Source of the DNA: Bacteroidaceae bacterium
GTDB taxonomy: Bacteria; Bacteroidota; Bacteroidia; Bacteroidales; Bacteroidaceae
Direction of reading: 5' to 3'
Assembly: GCA_017551845.1 (NCBI GenBank)
Contig: JAFZKR010000059.1
Span: 1 to 9,757, forward strand
DNA: 9,757 nucleotides
The translations under genes and the position numbers were made by a program. The stretch's first letter is position 1. Every line of letters starts with the position of its first letter. The notes beneath the pieces were generated by a model that was not told where the DNA came from, did no database searches, and was given only the letters and a program-made list of their open reading frames with translations. Of this stretch, positions 1 through 6,845 are shown piece after piece.

Positions 1-312
1 CAGATCATTGGTGTACAGATTGCTGAAATCAGAATAGATGTGGTCACGGAAACGGTAGTAATCCTCCGAGTCCATCCACGAATACCTTGATTTCAGAATG
101 CTGTTGTCAGGATTACGCCATACCACAGGCACCGTGTTCATGCCCACAATCTTCATGAAACTCTGATCTTCATCGCCCCATGGTTTGGGAAGGCAGAACG
201 TTATATCCACGTTCCCCTGATTTGCCAGTCCTCTTGTCAATCCGAAACTGGCTGTTCCCAATCCTCCCAGGATATGAGGCGGGAACTCCCAGCCGAACAT
301 CAATACACGCAT
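1..312 (-). CDS. Glycogen-synthase-like glycosyltransferase (GT4/GT5 type), N-terminal part only
   Basis: The gene runs off the left edge; 104 codons are visible. The ATG at 312 gives an N-terminus starting MRVLMFGWEFPPHILGGLG. A short beta strand followed by WEFPP and a GGLG loop is the N-terminal donor-binding signature of GT-B fold glycogen/starch synthases and related GT4 enzymes, which bind the nucleotide-sugar diphosphate there. The start is well fixed because the first strand begins directly at the Met. Only 6 bp separate it from the stop of the upstream debranching enzyme, so the two are almost certainly co-transcribed. In Bacteroides such a pair is usually followed by a GH57-type alpha-amylase, which would lie beyond this edge. 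Inferred role: cytoplasmic alpha-glucan (glycogen) synthesis or remodelling. Family assignment is good; the exact donor and acceptor cannot be read from this fragment. Confidence 0.85.
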   Translation of the reverse strand, partial: MRVLMFGWEFPPHILGGLGTASFGLTRGLANQGNVDITFCLPKPWGDEDQSFMKIVGMNTVPVVWRNPDNSILKSRYSWMDSEDYYRFRDHIYSDFSNLYTNDL

Positions 313-318
313 ATATTC

Positions 319-2256
319 TTATTCAAATTCGTTAATCATCTTAATCGTTCTCAAAATCTCCGCCACATTCATGGCAAATGATACGGCTCCCCTGCCCTTG
401 AACGGCGGGTTCCCGTCAAACAGTTCAGGAAGTGAACCGATGCAGTGCGATGACATCTCATCCTCATAACCTATCATCTGACGCTCCACGAATGAGAGTC
501 CGCTCATCTTGAACACCTTAAGGTAAGCTTCAAAATAGAATCCTGCCAGCCAAGGCCATGCCGTACCCTGATGATAGGCATAGTCACGCTCACGCTGAGG
601 ACCCACATAGTTAGGATTGTAACCCATACTCTTGGGGCTGAGGGATCGGAGCCCTTTGGGGGTAAGCAGCTCCTTCGTCACTATATCCACAACGGCTTTC
701 TGCTGCTTGAGATCAAGCGGAGAGTAATCAAGTGCCACAGCGAATATCTGGTTGGGACGCACGCTCCAGTCCGGAGACTCCTTGTCCACATAGTCATAAA
801 GATAACCGTACTGGTTGAGGAATGTCTTGATGAAAGACTTTGCAGTCTGTGATGCCAGTGTTTCCAGACGCTTGGAGTAATCAGGCTTGCCGAATTCTCC
901 CGTAAGGTCACTCACAAACATCAGGGCATTGTACCAAAGAGCGTTTATCTCAACGACATAACCCGTGCGCGGTATTACCGGAACGCCGTTTGCCGTTGAG
1001 TTCATCCAGGTCTCAGCCTTCTCCTTCCCGTTAATGTGTACCAGCCCGTTGCTGTGCACGAAGAAGTTGTAATGGCGGTTATGACGCAGGAAATCCATCA
1101 TTTCAGTAAGCAGTTTGCCGTATTTGTTCCACGCCTGTTCCCTTGAAACCTTCTTGGCATACTGCTGGATAGCCCAGACTGCCCAAAGGAATACATCAGG
1201 ATGCTCCATCTCATATATCTGGAGAGTACTGGGAACGCCCTTAATAAAGGCATGGATGGCTTCCTGAGCTGTATTCATCACACTCTCAAACTCCTGTACC
1301 TCACGCAGAGAAAGAGTCAGTCCGGGCAGTGATATGAACATATCACGCGCACGGCACTTGAACCATGGGTAACCTGCCAGTATGTAATGATGCCCACCAA
1401 CCTTGTTATGGAACTGATGTGCGGCATTCTTAAGGCAGTGATAGAAATTGTCACGCGGAGTTCGCTCATTAGCTTCAACCGTAAAGGTGCGTTTTAAGCC
1501 TTTGGTCTTGACCTCCGACAGTCCGGCAGAGAAAACTATGCTTTCGCCCTTCTTGATGGGCATTTCAAAATATCCGGGAACATAAAGGTCCTCATTGAAT
1601 TCGTATCCGCGTTCAAGCTCCTTGGAATACTCGAACTTGCGGTACCAGTCCGGGCGGAACACGAACTCATTCTCCTTGCTGAACTGCATATAGAGTTCAG
1701 GATAGCCGGGATACATTGAGGTCTTTATACCGTTTTCCACTATCTGATATTCACGGCTGGCGTTGCTGTTCTCATGAGTAAACTGACGTACGCTCCTGAA
1801 TGCCAGGAAAGGCTGGAAGCGCAGGGTTGTTTCCGAATGAGCATCGAGCAGGGTATAACGTATAAGTATGCGGTTTTCATTGTGCTCAAAAAGTTTCTCT
1901 TTCTTAAGCAGAACCCCACCCACCCGATATATTGTAGTAGGAACCTTATCGCAGTTGAACTCACGTATATATTTGTGACCCTTGGGGCTGAAATTATATC
2001 CCCAATACTGGTGAACCCCAAGATTGAATTCAGCCCCGTGTTGAATAACCGTCTCGTCCAATGATGATATCAGGACATGGTTTTCATCATCCAGTTCAGG
2101 CAGAGGCACCACTAACAGGCCATGGTACTTGCGGGTGTTGCAGTCAACTATCGTAGTGCAATGATAGGCACCCGAACGGTTTGTACGCAGAATCTCCCTG
2201 GGAAGCGTCTCTTCCAGATTGGTCATCAAGGTCTTTTCAAAACGCAGATAGCTCAT
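319..2256 (-). CDS. Glycogen debranching enzyme (amylo-alpha-1,6-glucosidase, GDE_N/GDE_C type)
   Basis: A complete 645-residue cytoplasmic protein with no signal peptide. The N-terminal beta-rich domain (about 15-250) carries the family opening SGAYHCTTIVDCNTRKYHGL, where debranching enzymes show a glycine/serine-rich turn and RKYHGLLV. The C-terminal (alpha/alpha)6-barrel domain (about 275-640) contains YPWF around W298 with RARD ending at D305, DYAYHQGTAWPW near 558-569, and LPELFDGNPP near 609-617. These are the usual landmarks of bacterial/archaeal-type debranching enzymes that hydrolyse alpha-1,6 branch stubs left on glycogen. D305 and the E611/D614 region are candidates for the acidic active site by family position; this is not shown here. 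The length matches Bacteroides homologues. The start at 2256 gives the usual MSYLRFEK beginning and is preceded by an AT-rich leader without a Shine-Dalgarno sequence. It is first in a minus-strand unit with the glycosyltransferase downstream. Confidence 0.93.
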   Translation of the reverse strand: MSYLRFEKTLMTNLEETLPREILRTNRSGAYHCTTIVDCNTRKYHGLLVVPLPELDDENHVLISSLDETVIQHGAEFNLGVHQYWGYNFSPKGHKYIREFNCDKVPTTIYRVGGVLLKKEKLFEHNENRILIRYTLLDAHSETTLRFQPFLAFRSVRQFTHENSNASREYQIVENGIKTSMYPGYPELYMQFSKENEFVFRPDWYRKFEYSKELERGYEFNEDLYVPGYFEMPIKKGESIVFSAGLSEVKTKGLKRTFTVEANERTPRDNFYHCLKNAAHQFHNKVGGHHYILAGYPWFKCRARDMFISLPGLTLSLREVQEFESVMNTAQEAIHAFIKGVPSTLQIYEMEHPDVFLWAVWAIQQYAKKVSREQAWNKYGKLLTEMMDFLRHNRHYNFFVHSNGLVHINGKEKAETWMNSTANGVPVIPRTGYVVEINALWYNALMFVSDLTGEFGKPDYSKRLETLASQTAKSFIKTFLNQYGYLYDYVDKESPDWSVRPNQIFAVALDYSPLDLKQQKAVVDIVTKELLTPKGLRSLSPKSMGYNPNYVGPQRERDYAYHQGTAWPWLAGFYFEAYLKVFKMSGLSFVERQMIGYEDEMSSHCIGSLPELFDGNPPFKGRGAVSFAMNVAEILRTIKMINEFE

Positions 2257-2340
2257 TGCTTTTGTATAAATACTTATTTGTTATCCAGTTATAATGCAAA
2301 TAAATGCAAAATATCCGTCCTTTATTTAAATTAGTAAACA

Positions 2341-2348
2341 CAAATATA
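2341..2348 (-). promoter_or_regulatory. Candidate -7 box for the debranching-enzyme operon
   Basis: The minus strand reads TATATTTG, which fits the Bacteroidota -7 consensus TAnnTTTG. It is the only such match on this strand in the 160-bp gap and would give a leader of about 80 nt. I see no convincing -33 TTTG partner, so this is a sequence-match call only. Confidence 0.45.
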
Positions 2349-2369
2349 ATTACAAAAAACATTAATTGA

Positions 2370-2377
2370 TAACTTTG
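2370..2377 (+). promoter_or_regulatory. Candidate -7 box for the Nfn-like flavoprotein gene
   Basis: TAACTTTG matches the Bacteroidota -7 consensus TAnnTTTG and is followed by GC-rich CGGG. Transcription would start near 2381, giving a leader of about 36 nt before the ATG at 2417. It also argues against translation from the in-frame TTG at 2366, which would lie upstream of the transcript. No clear -33 element is seen. Back to back with the minus-strand box at 2341-2348, it makes this gap a divergent promoter. Confidence 0.6.
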
Positions 2378-2416
2378 CGGGACAAAAAATCGAATAGTAT
2401 AGAAATTATCAATAAT

Positions 2417-4765
2417 ATGAACAGGATTGTATCCAAACAACAGTTTTCAGAGAACGTCTTCAAGTTTGAAGTTGAAGCCCCGCTTATTGCAAAATCACGC
2501 AGAGCAGGTCATTTTGTAATTATACGTATCGGTGAAAAAGGCGAGCGTATTCCGTTGACCATTGCTGACTCCGATGTCAAACGCGGCACCATCACTCTGG
2601 TCGTGCAGCGCATCGGTCTTTCAACAAACCGTCTCTGCAAGCTGGAGGTTGGCGATATGATCACCGACGTGGTAGGTCCTCTGGGCCAGGCCACACACAT
2701 CGAGAAGTTCGGCACAGTGCTCTGCGCCGGCGGCGGTGTCGGTACAGCCCCCATGCTCCCCATCATCAAGGCCCTCAAGGAGGCAGGCAACAAGGTCATA
2801 GCAGTTCTCGCAGGCCGCACCAAGGAGCTTATCATCCTTGAGGATGAAGTCCGCAAGTACGCCGATGAGACCATCATCATGACCGATGACGGATCTTACG
2901 GCAACAAGGGTGTGGTAACTGTTGGCATGGAAGAGGTCATCAAGAGAGAGAAGGTTGACAAGTGTTTCGCCATAGGCCCCGCCATCATGATGAAGTTCTG
3001 CTGCCTGCTCACTCAGAAATACAATATATCAACCGATGTATCGCTCAACACCATCATGGTAGATGGTACAGGTATGTGCGGTGCCTGCCGTGTAAGCGTA
3101 GGCGGCAAGACCAAGTTCGTATGCGTGGACGGTCCTGAGTTCGACGGACATGAGGTTGACTGGGACGGTATGATGAAGCGTATGGGTGCCTTCAAGGATA
3201 TTGAGCGTGAGGAGATGAAAAAACTTGAGGAGTCAGTTGAAGCTGCTCCCGCTGAGGAGAAGAAGGCAGTATGCTGCTGCGGTGAGAGCAAGGTCAAGGC
3301 TCAGATTGAACCAATTGAGGTCCTGACTGACCGTAACGCACAGTGGAGAGTTGACCTGCGTGCCACAATGAAGCCCAAGGACCGCACCGCAATCGAGCGC
3401 TGCGTCATGAACGAACTGGCACCTGACTACCGTCGTCACAGCCGCAAGGAGGAGGTTAACCAGGGACTCACCGAGGAGCAGGCTCTTTTGGAAGCCAAGC
3501 GTTGCCTTGACTGCGCAAATCCCTCATGTATGGAGGGTTGCCCTGTGAACATTGAGATTCCGTCATTCATCAAGAACATAGAGCGCGGGAACTACCTGGC
3601 AGCCGCCAAGGTGCTCAAGCACACCAGCGCCCTGCCCGCCGTCTGTGGCCGCGTATGCCCTCAGGAAAAACAGTGCGAAAGCAAATGCATACACCTCAAG
3701 ATGGGCAAGAAACCTGTAGCCATCGGTTATCTGGAGCGTTTCGCCGCCGATTATGAGCGCGAGAGCGGCAACATATCGGTTCCCGAAGTTGCGGCACCCA
3801 ACGGCAAGAAGATAGCAGTCATCGGTTCAGGTCCTTCAGGTCTGTCATTCGCAGGCGATATGGCCAAACTTGGTTATGATGTAACAGTATTCGAGGCTCT
3901 GCATGAGATTGGCGGCGTGCTCAAGTACGGTATTCCTGAGTTCCGTCTGCCCAACAAGATTGTCGATGTGGAGATTGAGAACCTTGAGAAGATGGGTGTA
4001 AAGTTCGTTAAGGACTGCATTATAGGCAAGACCGTAAAGGTGAGCGAACTTGAAGCCGAGGGCTACAAGGGCATATTCGTAGGCTCAGGTGCCGGTCTGC
4101 CCAATTTCATGAACATTGAAGGTGAGAACCTTATCAACATAATGTCATCGAACGAGTATCTGACCCGCGTCAACCTGATGGATGCCGCAAGCCAGGAGTC
4201 CGATACCCCTGTAACCTTCGGTAAGAAGATGATGATAGTGGGTGGCGGTAACACCGCTATGGACTCTGTCCGCACCGCCCTTCGTCTTGGTGCCGACCGC
4301 GCCATGATAGTATATCGCCGCAGCGAGGAGGAGATGCCCGCCCGTCTGGAAGAGGTCAAGCACGCCAAGGAAGAGGGCGTTGAGTTCATGACACTGCACA
4401 ACCCCATCCGCTACATCGGCGATGAGAACGGCCGCGTAAAGCAGGCAGTCCTGGAGAAGATGGAGCTTGGCGAGCCCGATGCAAGCGGCCGCCGCAGCCC
4501 GGTTCCCACCGGCGAGACCATCACCATCGATGTTGATATGGTAATCGTAGCAGTAGGTGTATCCCCCAACCCCATCGTACCCAAGTCAATAGAGGGTTTG
4601 GACCTGGGCCGCAAGAACACCATCGCCGTAAACGACAACATGCAGTCATCAATACCCACCATCTTTGCCGGTGGCGACATAGTCCGCGGAGGAGCTACAG
4701 TCATCCTCGCCATGGGAGACGGACGCCGCGCCGCAGCTTCCATGCACGCTGAACTCTCTAAATAG
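2417..4765 (+). CDS. Single-chain NfnAB-like flavoprotein: FAD/NAD/[2Fe-2S] module fused to GltD-like NADPH oxidoreductase
   Basis: A complete 782-residue cytoplasmic protein, often annotated in Bacteroidales as a dihydroorotate dehydrogenase B electron-transfer subunit/NADPH-dependent glutamate synthase fusion. Module 1 (about 1-265) is ferredoxin-reductase-like: the FAD motif RIPLTI (44-49), the NAD loop GGGVG (105-109), and a [2Fe-2S] motif with D216, C221, C224 and C236. Module 2 (about 325-782) resembles NfnB and the small subunit of glutamate synthase: cysteines C363, C366, C371 and C375 plus a second cluster CGRVCPQEKQCESKC, the FAD fold GSGPSG (470-475), the NADPH fold GGGNTA (609-614) and the FAD-binding GGD (752-754). 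No glutaminase or large glutamate synthase subunit is nearby. Asp plus three Cys at the [2Fe-2S] site is, as I recall, a feature of NfnA rather than PyrK. The best reading is therefore NADH-dependent reduced ferredoxin:NADP+ oxidoreductase, possibly electron-bifurcating. The linker (about 265-325) is acidic/charged and holds C286-C288. The start at 2417 was chosen over TTG 2366 because of promoter position and family alignment. Fold assignment is strong; the physiological reaction is inferred. Confidence 0.9.
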   Translation: MNRIVSKQQFSENVFKFEVEAPLIAKSRRAGHFVIIRIGEKGERIPLTIADSDVKRGTITLVVQRIGLSTNRLCKLEVGDMITDVVGPLGQATHIEKFGTVLCAGGGVGTAPMLPIIKALKEAGNKVIAVLAGRTKELIILEDEVRKYADETIIMTDDGSYGNKGVVTVGMEEVIKREKVDKCFAIGPAIMMKFCCLLTQKYNISTDVSLNTIMVDGTGMCGACRVSVGGKTKFVCVDGPEFDGHEVDWDGMMKRMGAFKDIEREEMKKLEESVEAAPAEEKKAVCCCGESKVKAQIEPIEVLTDRNAQWRVDLRATMKPKDRTAIERCVMNELAPDYRRHSRKEEVNQGLTEEQALLEAKRCLDCANPSCMEGCPVNIEIPSFIKNIERGNYLAAAKVLKHTSALPAVCGRVCPQEKQCESKCIHLKMGKKPVAIGYLERFAADYERESGNISVPEVAAPNGKKIAVIGSGPSGLSFAGDMAKLGYDVTVFEALHEIGGVLKYGIPEFRLPNKIVDVEIENLEKMGVKFVKDCIIGKTVKVSELEAEGYKGIFVGSGAGLPNFMNIEGENLINIMSSNEYLTRVNLMDAASQESDTPVTFGKKMMIVGGGNTAMDSVRTALRLGADRAMIVYRRSEEEMPARLEEVKHAKEEGVEFMTLHNPIRYIGDENGRVKQAVLEKMELGEPDASGRRSPVPTGETITIDVDMVIVAVGVSPNPIVPKSIEGLDLGRKNTIAVNDNMQSSIPTIFAGGDIVRGGATVILAMGDGRRAAASMHAELSK

Positions 4766-4767
4766 GG

Positions 4768-4973
4768 TCACACAGAAATCACAGAAAACACGGAAACAGG
4801 TCGGCCTTACGGCCTCAAAATCTAAAGAAAATCTAAACAAAAATCTATCAAAATGATTTTCGAATGATTTTCAAGTAGATTTTTGATAGATTTTGAGCGA
4901 AGCGACCATAATAAAAATACGTCCGGCAAAACCGGACGTTTTAATTTCTGTGCTTTCTGTGATTTCTGTGTGA
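4768..4973. repeat. 206-bp palindromic intergenic element with 29-bp terminal inverted repeats
   Basis: The left end (4768-4796) and the reverse complement of the right end (4945-4973) match at 27 of 29 positions. Each arm is itself built from three degenerate 9-bp units of the type CACAGAAAT. Inside lie GGTCG/CGACC (4799-4803 and 4902-4906), CTCAAAATC/GATTTTGAG (4814-4822 and 4888-4896), a 14-bp arm pair AAAATCTATCAAAA (4840-4853 and 4881-4894), and a separate terminator hairpin. There is no open reading frame of its own and I see no target-site duplication in the flanks. It begins 2 bp after one stop codon and ends 2 bp before the stop codon of the convergent gene. It resembles the dispersed CACAGA-type intergenic repeats I associate with Bacteroidota; whether it is a MITE, a REP-like element or a fixed terminator region cannot be told from one copy. 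Confidence 0.85.
4919..4943. terminator. Bidirectional intrinsic terminator between convergent genes
   Basis: A perfect 8-bp GC-rich stem, ACGTCCGG (4919-4926) with CCGGACGT (4932-4939), and a CAAAA loop. It is followed by TTTAATTT on the plus strand and by ATTTTTATTA on the minus strand. It can therefore end both the flavoprotein transcript arriving from the left and the DUF486 transcript arriving from the right. It lies inside the inverted-repeat element. Confidence 0.8.
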
Positions 4974-4975
4974 AA

Positions 4976-5344
4976 TTATTTGAGGAAGGCGAAGAAGACG
5001 GCGATTACCAGGAAGATGAAGGAAACCAGGTGGTTCCAGTGGAGGCTCTGTGTCTTGAAGCAGAAGGCCAGGATGAGCGAGAATACAATGAGTGAAATGC
5101 ACTCCTGGATGACTTTAAGCTGAACCAGGTTGAACGGGCCGCCGGTGATATCGGACCCTATGCGGTTGGCGGGAATCATAAAGCAATACTCAAAGAAAGC
5201 CAGTCCCCAGGAAGCCATGATAATGAGGATAAGTGGCCAGTCCGTACTTATTTTCATCTCCTGAAGCTTGAGGTTTCCGTACCATGCGAACGTCATCAGG
5301 ATGTTTGAAATGACCAAAAGGATTATTGTCAAGATAGCTTTCAT
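4976..5344 (-). CDS. DMT-superfamily membrane protein, DUF486 family
   Basis: A complete 122-residue integral membrane protein with four predicted hydrophobic helices (about 3-21, 37-56, 82-97 and 104-121). The segments EYCFMIPANRIG (52-63) and PFNLVQLKVIQEC (70-82) match the conserved core of the DUF486/COG3169 family, small relatives of drug/metabolite transporters. The length is the usual one for the family. The substrate is unknown, and four-helix members of this superfamily generally act as dimers. The ATG at 5344 begins the first helix directly, and a -7 box lies about 27 bp upstream. It appears monocistronic, convergent with the flavoprotein gene and divergent from the TPR/PD40 gene. 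Its stop codon touches the inverted-repeat element. I cannot infer a link to either neighbour. Confidence 0.88.
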   Translation of the reverse strand: MKAILTIILLVISNILMTFAWYGNLKLQEMKISTDWPLILIIMASWGLAFFEYCFMIPANRIGSDITGGPFNLVQLKVIQECISLIVFSLILAFCFKTQSLHWNHLVSFIFLVIAVFFAFLK

Positions 5345-5370
5345 ATTCAGGAGTTTTTATTTTTCGGGCG

Positions 5371-5378
5371 CAAAAGTA
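5371..5378 (-). promoter_or_regulatory. Candidate -7 box for the DUF486 gene
   Basis: The minus strand reads TACTTTTG, a match to TAnnTTTG. The predicted start, near 5367, leaves a leader of about 23 nt. It lies only 12 bp from the oppositely oriented box at 5391-5398, so the two promoters probably cannot be occupied fully independently. Confidence 0.6.
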
Positions 5379-5390
5379 ACAAAAAATATA

Positions 5391-5398
5391 TACCTTTG
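5391..5398 (+). promoter_or_regulatory. Candidate -7 box for the TPR/PD40-phosphorylase-mnmE cluster
   Basis: TACCTTTG fits TAnnTTTG and is preceded by an A/T-rich tract. The start codon of the first gene is only 5 bp beyond its last G. If this box is used at normal spacing, the transcript begins at or within a couple of bases of the ATG at 5404. No -33 partner stands out. Confidence 0.6.
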
Positions 5399-5403
5399 AC
5401 CTT

Positions 5404-6840
5404 ATGAAACGCTTCAAACTTATCATCATATCCGTATTGTTCTGCATCACTGCAGGAGCACAAACGCTCCAGCAGGGCCGGAACTATTTCAACCAGGGGG
5501 ATTATGAGAAAGCCAAACCCATAATGCTCAAATACCTCAAGCAGCAGCCCAATGACGCCAACCGCAACTATTGGTACGGAGTATGCTGCATGGAGACTGG
5601 AGAGTCGGCCATTGCACTTCCCTACCTTGAGAAAGCTGCCTCCAAGAGCATCCTCAAAGCCTATATGTATATGGGTTATTATTATATGGAACGTGAGGAT
5701 TACCAGCCGGCCATATCGGCCTTTGAGGAGTACGTGAGCAAGATATCCAAGGACAAGCAGCAGCACGATATCGCCACTGAGGCCCGCTACACAGCTATGG
5801 CCGACAGCCTGAAAGTCCTGTTCCGCATGGTCCGCAACACCAACCGCGTATGCTTCATCGACAGTTTTGTAGTTAAAAAGGACGATGTATTCAGCACATA
5901 TATACTCGGAGAGTCAACAGGGACAGTCATGAGCAGTTCAGTTTTTTTCAATGACCGTTCCGACGGCGAGATTTTCCTGCCTGAAACTGAGAACCAGGTC
6001 TATTACACCCGTATGGCTGCCGACAGCCTCTTCCATCTGTACACCCGTTTCAAGTCATTTGACAACTGGGATGATGAGACTCCTCTCCCGGGGCTTGAGT
6101 CAACAGGCAGCGTGAGATACCCATTCTTCATGAACGACGGTGTCACCATCTATTTTGCATCGGACGGAAACGAGTCTATGGGAGGACTGGACCTCTATGT
6201 GTCAAGATTCAACACCCAGACCGGACGTTTCCTCAAGCCGGAGCACCTGGGTATGCCTTTCAATTCCGAGGCCAATGATTATCTATACATCATTGACGAG
6301 ACGAACAACCTGGGATGGTTCGCCACAGACCGCCGCCAGCCGGAAGGTTATGTATGCGTGTACGTGTTCATCCCCAACGACAGCCGCCAGATATATACTT
6401 ACGAAGGAGGTGACACACTGGCCATCCACAGGGCTGCCAGGCTCATGTCAATCAGTGAGACCCAGACCAATATGCGTGATGTCCGTGAAGCCCGTCAGAG
6501 ACTCACCATCCTGACATACGATGTGGCCGAAAACAGCGAAAAGGGCGAATTCAAGTTCCTGATTGACGATTTCACGGAATATCACGAACTGTCCGATTTC
6601 AAGAACAGTAATGCCGCCCAGCTCTTCACACGCTGGCAGGAACTGAAGCATAAGTTCCATTCCGATTCAGGCAAGCTGCAACAACAGCGTGACGAATACT
6701 ATCAGGCCACCGTCCAACAGAAAGCCAAGATGAAGGATGGACTTCTCAAACTTGAGGACGAAGTGCTGGAAGAAGAACGCCAAATCATTCGGATGGAGAA
6801 CGAGATCCGGACAGCAGAGATTAATTATCTAAAACGATAA
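5404..6840 (+). CDS. Exported TPR / PD40 beta-propeller / coiled-coil protein of unknown function
   Basis: A complete 478-residue protein. Residues 1-19 form a signal peptide (MKRFK, a hydrophobic core, then AGA|Q), giving a predicted periplasmic protein. C15 lies inside the hydrophobic core without a proper lipobox, so a lipoprotein is less likely. Residues about 20-130 hold two to three TPR-like repeats (for example GRNYFNQGDYEKAKPIMLKY). Residues about 190-325 contain PD40/WD40-like beta-propeller sequence, clearest at YPFFMNDG (from 239) followed by IYFASDGNESMGGLDLY. The C-terminus (about 400-478) is highly charged and looks coiled-coil. TPR plus PD40 often precedes an OmpA peptidoglycan-binding domain in Bacteroidota; here that domain is absent and the coiled coil takes its place. 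Only one or two blades are convincing, too few for a closed propeller. The start is fixed by the signal peptide. It is first in a tight cluster with the phosphorylase and mnmE. Role unknown; scaffolding or envelope binding would be a guess. Confidence 0.85.
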   Translation: MKRFKLIIISVLFCITAGAQTLQQGRNYFNQGDYEKAKPIMLKYLKQQPNDANRNYWYGVCCMETGESAIALPYLEKAASKSILKAYMYMGYYYMEREDYQPAISAFEEYVSKISKDKQQHDIATEARYTAMADSLKVLFRMVRNTNRVCFIDSFVVKKDDVFSTYILGESTGTVMSSSVFFNDRSDGEIFLPETENQVYYTRMAADSLFHLYTRFKSFDNWDDETPLPGLESTGSVRYPFFMNDGVTIYFASDGNESMGGLDLYVSRFNTQTGRFLKPEHLGMPFNSEANDYLYIIDETNNLGWFATDRRQPEGYVCVYVFIPNDSRQIYTYEGGDTLAIHRAARLMSISETQTNMRDVREARQRLTILTYDVAENSEKGEFKFLIDDFTEYHELSDFKNSNAAQLFTRWQELKHKFHSDSGKLQQQRDEYYQATVQQKAKMKDGLLKLEDEVLEEERQIIRMENEIRTAEINYLKR

Positions 6841-6845
6841 GCCTT

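Noticed and set aside
2366..2416. In-frame TTG extension adding 17 residues to the flavoprotein
   Set aside because: The TTG lies just upstream of and overlaps a good -7 box (2370-2377), so it would not be transcribed from it. The added residues are AT-rich and atypical, while MNRIV at 2417 fits the family start.
2257..2416. Riboswitch or structured leader in the divergent gap
   Set aside because: The sequence is AT-rich with only short repeats (TTTGCAT twice on the minus strand) and no stem set or conserved core that I recognise.
4063..4840. Several antisense open frames over the GltD-like half of the flavoprotein
   Set aside because: They mirror the codon bias of a strongly recognised coding strand, have no start context or family resemblance, and overlap one another.
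4768..4973. CRISPR-like array from the CACAGAAAT units
   Set aside because: The units are 9 bp, contiguous, have no spacers, and are arranged as inverted arms; no cas genes are present.
4883..5095. Small plus-strand reading frame crossing the inverted repeat and the end of the DUF486 gene
   Set aside because: It starts in the palindrome, passes through the terminator hairpin, and then runs antisense to a well-recognised membrane-protein gene. Its composition is low-complexity and acidic with no recognisable family.
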